Part shown: positions 1 through 6,672 of the stretch, piece after piece | How positions within the stretch are numbered: position 1 is the stretch's first letter | Layout: every line of letters starts with the position of its first letter | Made by a program: the position numbers and the translations under genes | Assembly: GCA_029058705.1 (NCBI GenBank) | Contig: JAIDXA010000320.1 | Span: 1-9,810 of the forward strand | Direction: 5' to 3' | Source of the DNA: Paramuribaculum sp. | GTDB taxonomy: Bacteria; Bacteroidota; Bacteroidia; Bacteroidales; Muribaculaceae | DNA length: 9,810 bases | Notes under the pieces: model-generated | What the model saw: only the letters and a program-made list of their open reading frames with translations | The model's database searches: none | What the model was told of the DNA's origin: nothing

Positions 1-665
1 GTGTTGATGAGAACTCCGCCTTCAGGAAGCAGTGTGATCAGATCGAATCCTACCGAGCCGCGGGTTTCCGGGGTTGCCGGTATGTGGAGCGAGACAAATT
101 TGTTGCCGCTGTATAGTTCCTTGATGTCGTGGACAGGGGTCACGCCTGCTTGCGAAATCACTTCATCGGGACAGAACGGGTCGAGTGCCTGGATTTCCAT
201 TTCAAAACCTTTTGCAATGCGGGCCACGTTGCGTCCGACCTGGCCGAAAGCGTGTATGCCGAGACGCTTGCCGCGCAGTTCTGTTCCGGATGTTCCATCG
301 AACATGTTCCGGACAGCCATGACAGCCATTCCGAAAACGAGTTCGGCAACGGCGTTGGAGTTTTGTCCGGGAGTGTTTTCCACGCAGACATTATGGGCTG
401 TGGCTGCAGCAAGGTCAACATTGTCGTATCCGGCGCCGGCACGAACGACGATCTTAAGATTTTTTGCGGCATCGAACACTTCCGGATCGATTTTGTCGGA
501 ACGTATTATGATAGCATCGGTGTCGGCGACCGCTTCGAGGAGCTGGGCGCGGTCGGTATATTTTTCAAGCAGTTCGAGTTGATGGCCTGATTCTTCAACG
601 ACTTTCCGGATGCCGTCGATTGCCACAGGGGCAAACGGCTTTTCTGTAGCTACGAGAATTTTCAT
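1..665 (-). CDS. serA: D-3-phosphoglycerate dehydrogenase, C-terminus cut by window edge
   Basis: The gene reads in from ATG at 663-665 and runs off the left edge, giving 221 complete residues. SerA oxidises 3-phosphoglycerate to 3-phosphohydroxypyruvate with NAD+ in the cytoplasm, the first step of serine synthesis. The N-terminal substrate-binding half is visible up to about residue 105, including VRAGAGYDNVD near 74-84 and ENTPGQNSNAVAE near 96-108. The NAD-binding domain begins near 130 with LGIHAFGQVGRNVA. In its glycine loop the first Gly of GxGxxG is Ala139, with Gly141 and Gly144 kept; as recalled, this is common in Bacteroidetes SerA. HIPATPETRG near 194-203 is also family-typical. 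The catalytic His lies beyond the edge. Only 5 bp separate it from the serC stop, so it is the second gene of a serC-serA operon. Any ACT-type regulatory domain cannot be judged. Confidence 0.95.
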   Translation of the reverse strand, partial: MKILVATEKPFAPVAIDGIRKVVEESGHQLELLEKYTDRAQLLEAVADTDAIIIRSDKIDPEVFDAAKNLKIVVRAGAGYDNVDLAAATAHNVCVENTPGQNSNAVAELVFGMAVMAVRNMFDGTSGTELRGKRLGIHAFGQVGRNVARIAKGFEMEIQALDPFCPDEVISQAGVTPVHDIKELYSGNKFVSLHIPATPETRGSVGFDLITLLPEGGVLIN

Positions 666-670
666 ATGGA

Positions 671-1741
671 TCAGAGTTTGGCTTCGAATTCTTTCATTGC
701 ATTGACGAGCACCTCGACGCTTTCCATGGGCAGTGCGTTGTAGAGAGATGCCCGGAATCCTCCGACAGAGCGGTGGCCTTTGATACCAACGATTCCTTTT
801 TCGGATGCGAAGTCGATGAAGTTCTTTTCAAGTTCCTTGTATTCGGGAGTCATGACGAAGCATACGTTCATGATCGAGCGGTCGGCCGGATCGGTTACTG
901 TTCCTTCGAAAATTTTGCTTGAGTCGATCGCATCGTAGAGTCTGGCAGCTTTCGCAAGATCGGTTTTTTCGATTTCGCGTATGCCTCCGAGCTGTTTGTA
1001 GTAGCGGAGGGTTTGAAGTGCTGAGAATATAGGAAGCACCGGAGGAGTGTTGAACATCGAACCTTTTTTTATGTGGGTGCGATAGTCGAGCATTGTAGGA
1101 ATCTGACGCTCGACATGGCCGAGTGCCTCGTCGCGTACGATGACGATTGTGACGCCGGCAGGGGCGAGGTTTTTCTGCGCGCCTGCGTAAATGAGATCAT
1201 ATTTCGAGACATCTATCGGACGGGAGAATATGTCGCTCGACATGTCGGCAACCAAGGGCACTGGACTTTCCGGATCATAGCGCATTTCGGTTCCATAGAT
1301 GGTGTTGTTGGTGGTGAAATGGAAGTAATCGGCGTCGGCGGGAATAGAGAAGTCCTTGGGAATGAAGGAGAAGTTTGCATCGCGGGAGGAGGCGACTACA
1401 TCGACTTCGCCGAAAAGTCGGGCTTCCTTGATTGCGTTTGACGCCCATGTCCCGGTTTCGAGATAGGCGGCTTTTTTTGCCATGAGGTTGTAGGGCACCA
1501 TGCAGAACTGCATGCTTGCTCCCCCTCCGAGGAATAGAACGGAGTAGCCCTCGGGAATTTCCAAAAGCTCTTTTACGAGGGATGTCGCCTCGTCCATAAC
1601 TGCCTGAAATTCTTTGCTTCGGTGTGACACTTCAAGAACTGAAAGACCGGTGTCGGCAAAGTTGAGAATTGCATCGGCAGTGTTTTTGATAGTGTAGGGG
1701 CTCAGAATTGACGGGCCTGCATAAAAGTTATGTTTTTTCAT
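671..1741 (-). CDS. serC: Phosphoserine aminotransferase
   Basis: This is a 356-residue protein of normal family length. It is a PLP enzyme that converts 3-phosphohydroxypyruvate plus glutamate to 3-phosphoserine, and it also serves 4-phosphohydroxythreonine in vitamin B6 synthesis. Visible hallmarks are NFYAGPSILS at the N-terminus, SHRS near 39-42 (phosphate binding), the GGGAS turn near 72-76, TWASNA near 98-103, the PLP Schiff-base lysine Lys190 in GAQKNLAPAG, and KGHRSVGGFRAS near 321-332 at the substrate phosphate site. The ATG at 1739-1741 is chosen because it gives the expected MKKHNFYAGPS start. A longer in-frame start would use a TTG at 1769-1771 that lies inside the likely -7 promoter box. 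It is the first gene of the operon with serA, and an AT-rich leader of about 20 nt precedes it. Confidence 0.97.
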   Translation of the reverse strand: MKKHNFYAGPSILSPYTIKNTADAILNFADTGLSVLEVSHRSKEFQAVMDEATSLVKELLEIPEGYSVLFLGGGASMQFCMVPYNLMAKKAAYLETGTWASNAIKEARLFGEVDVVASSRDANFSFIPKDFSIPADADYFHFTTNNTIYGTEMRYDPESPVPLVADMSSDIFSRPIDVSKYDLIYAGAQKNLAPAGVTIVIVRDEALGHVERQIPTMLDYRTHIKKGSMFNTPPVLPIFSALQTLRYYKQLGGIREIEKTDLAKAARLYDAIDSSKIFEGTVTDPADRSIMNVCFVMTPEYKELEKNFIDFASEKGIVGIKGHRSVGGFRASLYNALPMESVEVLVNAMKEFEAKL

Positions 1742-1768
1742 TTTATTGGGTTTTGGGAATACGTTTCG

Positions 1769-1776
1769 CAAAAATA
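1769..1776 (-). promoter_or_regulatory. Probable -7 box of the serC-serA promoter
   Basis: On the minus strand this reads TATTTTTG, a full match to the Bacteroidetes primary sigma -7 consensus TAnnTTTG. It sits about 28 bp before the serC start, so transcription would begin near 1762. No clear TTG-type -33 element is found at the expected distance. That position is instead covered by a near-palindrome at 1790-1805. Confidence 0.5.
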
Positions 1777-1789
1777 ATCAAAATTTTCT

Positions 1790-1805
1790 AATAAACCGGC
1801 TTATT
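1790..1805. repeat. Near-palindrome over the -33 region of serC
   Basis: AATAAACCGGCTTATT is a 16-bp inverted repeat with one non-complementary pair, centred on CCGG. It lies between the hexosaminidase stop and the serC -7 box, where the -33 contact is expected. It could be an operator. Read as RNA it has a loop of only four bases and no U-tract, so it is a poor terminator. Confidence 0.3.
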
Positions 1806-1813
1806 TGGGTTGA

Positions 1814-3859
1814 TCATGGGCAGTTGATGACGATTTCGTCCGTGAAAAGCCATGCCCCGGGTCTGTTGTGGCCTTTTGCCTTGACCTTTACGTAGCGGGC
1901 TTTTGCATCGGTTGCGACAGCGAAGTTTTTCATCATGATTTTCGGATACATCGGATCAACGTCGGACCATAATGTTTCAACAGGTGTGAATTCGATTCCG
2001 TCGGTCGAGATTTCAACTGTGACATTGTCAGGAAGGTGAACCCACGCTCCGGGAGCGTGCATGAATGTGGCGGCGACCGAATGAACCGTTCTGTTTTCGC
2101 CGAGATCCACTATGGCTTCGAAGTCGCCGAGAAATCCTTGCCATCGTTTGTCGCCGTAGGTCCATCCGCCACGAATGCCGTCAACGAGTGTCGAGTTTCC
2201 GGCCGCGGGATATTTGGAGTGATATGGCGTTGTGTATTCAACTGTTGCGCCTATGGCTGAGTTCACTACCGGAGTGAGGCTTTCGCGACGTTCGCCATAT
2301 TCGTTGGCGAGATCGAAGGTGTTGTAGCCCAATGAGTCAAGCCGGGCGTTGAGAACGAGGGCACGGCGGTGGAAGTCGTCGTAGTTTTTTTCAGGTGTCG
2401 ACCACCCGATTTCAGCGATGGCGAAGGCCCGGGGATAGTACATGTATTCGGCATGGGCGTCGGTCGGTATGTATTCAGCCCAGAGGTTTGCCTGAAGGCC
2501 CATGAGGTTTGAGGCCTCTTCTGATGTCAGGGATGAGTCAACAGGTTCGTAGGAGTAGGCTTTTTTCAGCGGAGTGAATCCGCCGATCGAAACCGGTTCT
2601 TTGAATGCGGCGTCCTGAGTGTAGTCGATGTAGCAGAATTCGCCGGGAGTCATGACTACTTTGTGGCCACTCTTGAGAGCCGTGATTCCACCTTCAGTGC
2701 CTCGCCAGGACATGACTGTGGCGTTTGGGGCAAGTCCGCCTTCGAGAATTTCGTCCCACCCGATTATATCACGGCCTTTCGAATTTAGATATTTTTCAAC
2801 ACGGTGTATTGCATAGCTCTGGAGCTCGTCGACGTCTTTGAGCCCTTCGGATTTCATGCGTGCCTGACAGTCGGGGCAGTTTCGCCATCCGCTTTTGCTT
2901 GCCTCGTCGCCTCCGATGTGGATATAAGCCGATGGAAACACTTCGATCACTTCGTCGAGAACATCTTCGATGAATTTAAATGTAGCTTCTTTGCCTATGC
3001 ACAGATCTTCGTCGGTATATGGAACTCCCGCACATGACAGCTCAGGGTAAGCGGAGGTCACCTCTTTGCTGTGGCCGGGAATTTCAATTTCCGGAATGAC
3101 GGTTATGTTTCTGTGGGCTGCATAGTCGATCAGATCGCGGAGCTCATTTTTGGTGTAGTATCCTCCGGATGCCCGCGGATCATTTTTTTCACAATAGCGC
3201 GCTCCGTTGTCAGCCCAGTCCTGCCATGTCGCCTGGGGACGCCATGCCGCAAATTCAGTGAGCCGGGGATATTTCTCGATTTCCATTCTCCATCCGGCTG
3301 CGTCGGTGAAGTGGAGATGAAGTTTGTTGAGTTTCATAAGAGCCATTGCGTCGATCTGTTTTTTGAGGAAGTCGACCGAACGGAAATGGCGAGAGACGTC
3401 AAACATGAGTCCGCGATGGGCGAACCGTGGGGAGTCGGAAATTTTTCCGGTCTGTATTTCGGTTGCTCCTTTGATTCCTGTAAGTTGAATGAGCGATTGG
3501 ATTGCATAGAAAGCACCGGCTTCCGACGGTGCTTTGACGTTAATCCGTCGGGGAGTGATGTCAATGGTGTATGTTTCGCCGGAACCTTTGCCGATTTCGA
3601 TTGCAAGGTTGGCTTTCGAGGTTTTGTCAGCGGGGGAAAATAATTCAGGGAAAAGCGATAGATAGTCTGAAAGATTTTCTTTTGCCTGGCTTTTGATAGA
3701 GTAGGAGAATCCGCCGGAGGGGATGGTGAATGAGCCTTTGCCACGGATGAACTCTGTAGGGCGTGGAATCAGGTCGGATGCTCCGACGGTAGCGGCCGAT
3801 GCCGGGAGACAGAGGACTGAAGCAAGGAGAGTGGAGACTAATGTTTTTTTCAGGTTCAT
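1814..3859 (-). CDS. Secreted GH20 beta-N-acetylhexosaminidase
   Basis: This is a 681-residue exported glycoside hydrolase family 20 enzyme, which removes terminal beta-linked GlcNAc or GalNAc by substrate-assisted catalysis. A lysine-rich start and hydrophobic stretch (residues 4-22, ending ASA) form a signal peptide. Residues about 28-140 match the GH20b N-terminal domain, and about 144-500 form the catalytic barrel. The barrel contains RGLMFDVSRHF (149-159; Arg149 binds the sugar), HLHFTDAAGWR (181-191), the catalytic Asp318-Glu319 pair in HIGGDE, GWDEILEGG (367-375), MSWRG (383-387) and LWAE (459-462). Residues about 540-681 look like a discoidin/F5-8C-type carbohydrate-binding module, with a chitobiase C-terminus-like HSKYPAAGNSTLVDGIRGG (547-565). 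No lipobox cysteine or sorting tail is seen, so it is probably periplasmic. It lies 61 bp after the radical SAM gene, possibly as part of the same transcript. The symbol is withheld because paralogues are usual in this group. Confidence 0.96.
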   Translation of the reverse strand: MNLKKTLVSTLLASVLCLPASAATVGASDLIPRPTEFIRGKGSFTIPSGGFSYSIKSQAKENLSDYLSLFPELFSPADKTSKANLAIEIGKGSGETYTIDITPRRINVKAPSEAGAFYAIQSLIQLTGIKGATEIQTGKISDSPRFAHRGLMFDVSRHFRSVDFLKKQIDAMALMKLNKLHLHFTDAAGWRMEIEKYPRLTEFAAWRPQATWQDWADNGARYCEKNDPRASGGYYTKNELRDLIDYAAHRNITVIPEIEIPGHSKEVTSAYPELSCAGVPYTDEDLCIGKEATFKFIEDVLDEVIEVFPSAYIHIGGDEASKSGWRNCPDCQARMKSEGLKDVDELQSYAIHRVEKYLNSKGRDIIGWDEILEGGLAPNATVMSWRGTEGGITALKSGHKVVMTPGEFCYIDYTQDAAFKEPVSIGGFTPLKKAYSYEPVDSSLTSEEASNLMGLQANLWAEYIPTDAHAEYMYYPRAFAIAEIGWSTPEKNYDDFHRRALVLNARLDSLGYNTFDLANEYGERRESLTPVVNSAIGATVEYTTPYHSKYPAAGNSTLVDGIRGGWTYGDKRWQGFLGDFEAIVDLGENRTVHSVAATFMHAPGAWVHLPDNVTVEISTDGIEFTPVETLWSDVDPMYPKIMMKNFAVATDAKARYVKVKAKGHNRPGAWLFTDEIVINCP

Positions 3860-3920
3860 GTTGTGAAAACAAAAATGTTTATAATGAGTTGTTCGTTTTG
3901 TTTAACAGGTGACTGACGGA

Positions 3921-5012
3921 CTAATGGCGAGTTTTGGCTTCGAGCAGGGACTGATGGAAGTGGCAGTGTTTAAGCGTGCCGTCGGACTCTCTCAAATGCA
4001 TTCCGTTGCCTTCGCAGTAGCGGAACATTTTGCAGTCGGCGCAGAATCCGGTTTTCATCCAGCTGTGGTCGCGGTAGGCTTGGAAACGGTTTTCCCAGAC
4101 AGTCCAGATTTTATCGCCCGAATAGATGTTGCCTTGTGCGAAATCAGCGCGTATGCTGGGACAAGCGCCAATTGACCCGTCGATGAGTACTGATGCGATT
4201 GAGATTCCGGCCTGACAGCTGAAAAAGTGGTCGCGGACTTCCCCTTCGAAGTTCCCGAGGAAGCCTTCGCAGGCAAACGAGCAGTTGATCGACTGCTCCC
4301 GTCGGGTCTTTTTGATGAATTCAAGCAAACGGACAATTTCATCGGGCGCAAGTTTGAATTCGGGATAATTTCTGGCTCGTCCGGACGGGAATATGGTGAA
4401 CAGCCGCCATTGGCTGACTCCAAGATCAGTGAGCAGCCCGCGCATCTGTGATAGGGTTTTCAGTGAATTTCCGGTTACACATGTCACGACATCGAAGTTG
4501 ATGTCAGGGTCATTTGCCGCCATGGCAATGGCGTCGCACGCTTTGCCGAAAGAGGCTGGATTGCCGCGCATTGTGTTGTGGTCGTTTTCGAGACCGTCAA
4601 GGCTGATTGTCAGATTGTGGATTCCGGCGGCTTTAAGCGATCTGAAACGAGTTGCTGACAGAGCAAGTCCGTTGGAAACGATGCCCCACGGAAGCCCGCG
4701 GCTGTAGAGTTCAAGACCGACAGTCTCGAGATCGGAACGCATAAGCGGTTCTCCGCCTGTAATGACGATGTTCAGATGATGCGGGTCGATATGTGGAATC
4801 AGCTCGTCAACAGCCTGAAGAAAGTCGGCAGCAGGCATATCGGGTGTCTCGGAGCATGTTTTGCAATCGCTTCCACAATGGCGGCAGCTGAGGTTGCATC
4901 GCTGTGTGCACTCCCAGAAGAGCTGTCGGAGCGGATGTCTCCGTATATGGTCTTTGCGCTGTTTTCTTGCTATTTCAAGGGCGAGGCGGTGGCGAAGGTC
5001 AATCTTGTGCAT
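3921..5012 (-). CDS. Radical SAM/SPASM-like enzyme (rSAM/lipoprotein-system type)
   Basis: The protein has 363 residues from ATG at 5010-5012. A radical SAM domain carries the CxxxCxxC motif at Cys39, Cys43 and Cys46 for the 4Fe-4S cluster that cleaves S-adenosylmethionine. The ITGGEPL motif is near 84-90, WGIVSNGL near 109-116 and LTISLDG near 134-140. Extra cysteines sit at 35, 50 and 53 around the cluster loop. The C-terminal part is SPASM-like: Cys266 followed by GxxxxC (Gly279-Cys284), then Cys324-x2-Cys327-x5-Cys333, and Cys350. The last CxxxC position is Gly337, so one canonical auxiliary-cluster ligand is missing. From memory the sequence, notably RQLFWECTxRCNLxCRHCGSDC, resembles the Bacteroidetes family catalogued as the enzyme of an rSAM/lipoprotein system. 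Such enzymes modify peptides or proteins, and the substrate here is unknown. No precursor peptide or lipoprotein is adjacent. An in-frame TTG two codons earlier is a weaker start. Confidence 0.88.
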   Translation of the reverse strand: MHKIDLRHRLALEIARKQRKDHIRRHPLRQLFWECTQRCNLSCRHCGSDCKTCSETPDMPAADFLQAVDELIPHIDPHHLNIVITGGEPLMRSDLETVGLELYSRGLPWGIVSNGLALSATRFRSLKAAGIHNLTISLDGLENDHNTMRGNPASFGKACDAIAMAANDPDINFDVVTCVTGNSLKTLSQMRGLLTDLGVSQWRLFTIFPSGRARNYPEFKLAPDEIVRLLEFIKKTRREQSINCSFACEGFLGNFEGEVRDHFFSCQAGISIASVLIDGSIGACPSIRADFAQGNIYSGDKIWTVWENRFQAYRDHSWMKTGFCADCKMFRYCEGNGMHLRESDGTLKHCHFHQSLLEAKTRH

Positions 5013-5075
5013 GGTCAACGTTGGGATGTTGATTGGTTTTCATGGAGAAACGGATGACATGGCCTCCTCTCCTTT
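4999..5075 (-). promoter_or_regulatory. Leader of the radical SAM gene with SD-led short ORFs
   Basis: The leader holds a strong purine-rich ribosome site (minus strand AAAGGAGAGGAGG, 5063-5075), unusual for Bacteroidetes. It is followed two bases later by ATG at 5058-5060, which opens MSSVSP and stops at TGA 5040-5042. That TGA overlaps, as ATGA, the start of a 14-codon ORF (MKTNQHPNVDHAQD, 5043 to 4999). The second ORF ends inside the radical SAM gene, whose own ATG at 5012 has no Shine-Dalgarno sequence. The first short ORF is in the same frame as the enzyme. This may be a translational-coupling leader, or an N-terminal extension interrupted by a stop. Confidence 0.35.
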
Positions 5076-5078
5076 TTG

Positions 5079-5109
5079 CAAATTTATTCAACTTTTGTCG
5101 GTCAGACAA
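5079..5109 (-). promoter_or_regulatory. Probable promoter of the radical SAM gene
   Basis: On the minus strand a TTG (5107-5109) is followed after 20 nt by TAAATTTG (5079-5086), a full match to the Bacteroidetes -33/-7 architecture. Transcription would start near 5071, just at the purine-rich ribosome site. This would give a leader of about 60 nt before the radical SAM ATG. Confidence 0.6.
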
Positions 5110-5126
5110 GTAATTCTGTGAAAAAA

Positions 5127-5174
5127 GTGGAAACATGCACAGCATGTGGAAACTTTTGACAATCAGAATTGTCA
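5127..5174. repeat. Two inverted repeats and a direct repeat upstream of the radical SAM promoter
   Basis: ACATGC-ACA-GCATGT (5133-5147) is a perfect inverted repeat. It is flanked by two copies of GTGGAAAC at 5127-5134 and 5146-5153, 19 bp apart. A second perfect inverted repeat, TGACAAT-CAGA-ATTGTCA, follows at 5157-5174. Both lie upstream of the -33 element at 5109, where activators or repressors commonly bind. Their function is inferred from position only. Confidence 0.4.
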
Positions 5175-5224
5175 TTGGATTATCACTATTTGCCGCCATG
5201 GCGTTAAGAATTATTATCGAAACG

Positions 5225-5378
5225 GTTCTGACAGAACATTCTGCCTGTGACGCAGGTTAGAATAGTGGAACTTGTCATGATCCGTTTAGGGGTCAGGATG
5301 ATTCCAATGACTCATTTTCTTCTCTCCAACCGGGACCGGAGGCATAGGGCTGTTATGAAACCCATGCGTCCGGTTTTT
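5225..5378 (+). ncRNA. Possible structured small RNA ending in a terminator
   Basis: The 364-bp gap between the radical SAM ATG and the M16 gene holds no convincing protein gene. Its right half, read on the plus strand, shows four consecutive hairpins: 5225-5237 (GTTCT/AGAAC), 5238-5263 (ATTCT-CCTG/CAGG-AGAAT), 5266-5306 (TGGAA...ATCC/GGAT...TTCCA) and 5335-5374, followed by a run of T. No TAnnTTTG box was found on the plus strand ahead of it. The call rests on structure and the terminator-like end only. Confidence 0.22.
5335..5378 (+). terminator. Intrinsic terminator-like hairpin between convergent ends
   Basis: The left arm at 5335-5349 (ACCGGAGGCATAGGG) pairs with the right arm at 5361-5374 (CCCATGCGTCCGGT), with one mismatch and one bulge. 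The 11-nt loop is followed by TTTTTATTTT. The U-tract polarity is plus strand. The same stem lies directly behind the minus-strand M16 stop at 5377, but on that strand no U-tract follows. It may therefore end an unrecognised plus-strand transcript, or act weakly as the M16 3' end. Confidence 0.5.
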
Positions 5379-6672
5379 ATTTTCCGGCAATTGCCGTCAG
5401 AAGAAGTTCCGGCCTGATATATTTTGACGATACTTCTGCAATCCGGTCCGGCGTCAGTTTCTCGATCTGTTTTAATTTCGATTCGAAATATCCATCGGGA
5501 ATGCCGGAGGTGTAGGCTGAAATATAGTAGGAGATGGTTGAGAACGGGTTGTCGAGAATCCGTGCCTGTGATGAAAGGAGATATTGTTTGAGCCGCATCA
5601 ATTCGTCTTTTTCCGGAGGGTTGGCGGCCAGGTTTGTCAGTTCATTGCGGACTTCATCACAAAGCCGGCCTACGTTGCTGCAGTCGGTGTCGGCATAGAT
5701 CTGGATGTAAGATCCCGGTATGCTTCCGAGAAGAGATGCTGAAATGCCGTAGGTCAGGCCGAGTTCCTCGCGTATGTTGCCCATCAGGCGGCTTCCGAAA
5801 TAGCCTCCGAGGGCAGAAACGGCAATATGCAGAGCTATGTAGTCGGGATGGGATCGAGGAATCGTAGGGATTGTCATTATGACAGCGCTTTGGAGTGCGT
5901 CGGGTTTTGATATCCGTTCGGTTGTGAGAGCCGGCGCAGGGGAATAGGGGAGCGGATCGGCCGTGGATCCGTTGCCTGCAGACGGGACTGTCGAGAACGT
6001 TTCGGCGATGAGGCTTTCGATTTCCGGGCTTATGTTGCCGGCAATGAAGAGCTTGCCGGACGAGGGCGATATTGTCGAGTTGAAATCATCGAGCAGATCA
6101 TTGCGGGTGATTGCGCGTATTTCGTCGGGAGTGTCTACTTTCGCTGCAGGGTGGGAGTGCCCTTTAGTGAGCCGGTCGGATGCACATGCGGCCAGAAAGT
6201 CTACGTCGTTCATCGAGACTTCGATGTTTTTCGCCAGACCTTCACGACGCACAGCCAGTGCGTGTTCCGGAAATGTCGGTTCGAATATCATTTCTTTGAA
6301 TACCGGCAGAGTGGCGGCAAGGGTCGAGTTGAGCGAACGCATGGCAATGGAGGACGTGAGTTCGCCGGTTTCAGTTTTCAGCCAAGCGCTGTTGTAGTCG
6401 AGGATTCCGTTGATTTCATCGCCTGAAAAGGATTTGGTTCCCTCGCGACGGAGAATAGATCCGAGAGCGGCGCTGGCAGGTGATTTAAGATCAGATGATC
6501 CTCCAGGCGCGATATAGGTCATGAAATTGACAGGCTCGACGCATTTGTCATAGATTATCATTTCTATGCCGGATTCGAGAACGCGTCGTCTGACGCCAGG
6601 CAAAGAGAATGCCGACATCATTGTTATGGGAGGAGGTGTGGTGCGGGATAATAGGGAGTCTTTGTTGTTCAT
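5377..6672 (-). CDS. Inactive-type M16 (insulinase-like) peptidase homologue
   Basis: This is a 431-residue single M16 unit, about the usual size for bacterial M16B subunits. An N-terminal M16 domain (about 25-190) is followed by an M16_C domain (about 195-375). The latter carries GGYFGSRLMGNIREELGLTYG (289-309), whose Arg-Glu...Tyr signature is diagnostic for M16 beta subunits and C-terminal halves. The zinc-binding HxxEH of active M16 proteases is absent: the corresponding stretch near 64-74 reads SPASAALGSIL, just before REGT. It is therefore probably the non-catalytic partner of a two-subunit protease, or a chaperone-like scaffold. No signal peptide is seen, so a cytoplasmic site is likely. 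ATG at 6670-6672 overlaps the kdsB stop by one base (TAATG), giving translational coupling. The longer start at 6915 would only add residues read out of frame from kdsB. No active M16 partner is in the window. Confidence 0.85.
   Translation of the reverse strand: MNNKDSLLSRTTPPPITMMSAFSLPGVRRRVLESGIEMIIYDKCVEPVNFMTYIAPGGSSDLKSPASAALGSILRREGTKSFSGDEINGILDYNSAWLKTETGELTSSIAMRSLNSTLAATLPVFKEMIFEPTFPEHALAVRREGLAKNIEVSMNDVDFLAACASDRLTKGHSHPAAKVDTPDEIRAITRNDLLDDFNSTISPSSGKLFIAGNISPEIESLIAETFSTVPSAGNGSTADPLPYSPAPALTTERISKPDALQSAVIMTIPTIPRSHPDYIALHIAVSALGGYFGSRLMGNIREELGLTYGISASLLGSIPGSYIQIYADTDCSNVGRLCDEVRNELTNLAANPPEKDELMRLKQYLLSSQARILDNPFSTISYYISAYTSGIPDGYFESKLKQIEKLTPDRIAEVSSKYIRPELLLTAIAGK

Noticed and set aside
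1..582. Long plus-strand open frame over the serA region
   Set aside because: It is the antisense of a clear serA reading frame with strong family motifs; the plus-strand protein shows no recognisable domain.
3071..3643. 190-codon plus-strand open frame inside the hexosaminidase
   Set aside because: It is fully antisense to the GH20 catalytic domain and has no domain signs or promoter.
3860..3920. Separate promoter for the hexosaminidase
   Set aside because: Only an imperfect CATTTTTG-like box is present in this 61-bp gap, so read-through from the radical SAM promoter is as likely.
5013..5018. TTG start two codons before the radical SAM ATG
   Set aside because: The ATG at 5012 is the better codon and gives the N-terminus expected for the family.
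4999..5199. 66-codon minus-strand frame ahead of the radical SAM gene
   Set aside because: It begins upstream of the likely transcription start near 5071 and shows no conserved features; only its last 14 codons would be in the transcript.
5335..5378. Hairpin taken simply as the M16 terminator
   Set aside because: On the minus strand no U-tract follows the stem; the T-run is on the plus-strand side, so this was annotated with plus polarity.
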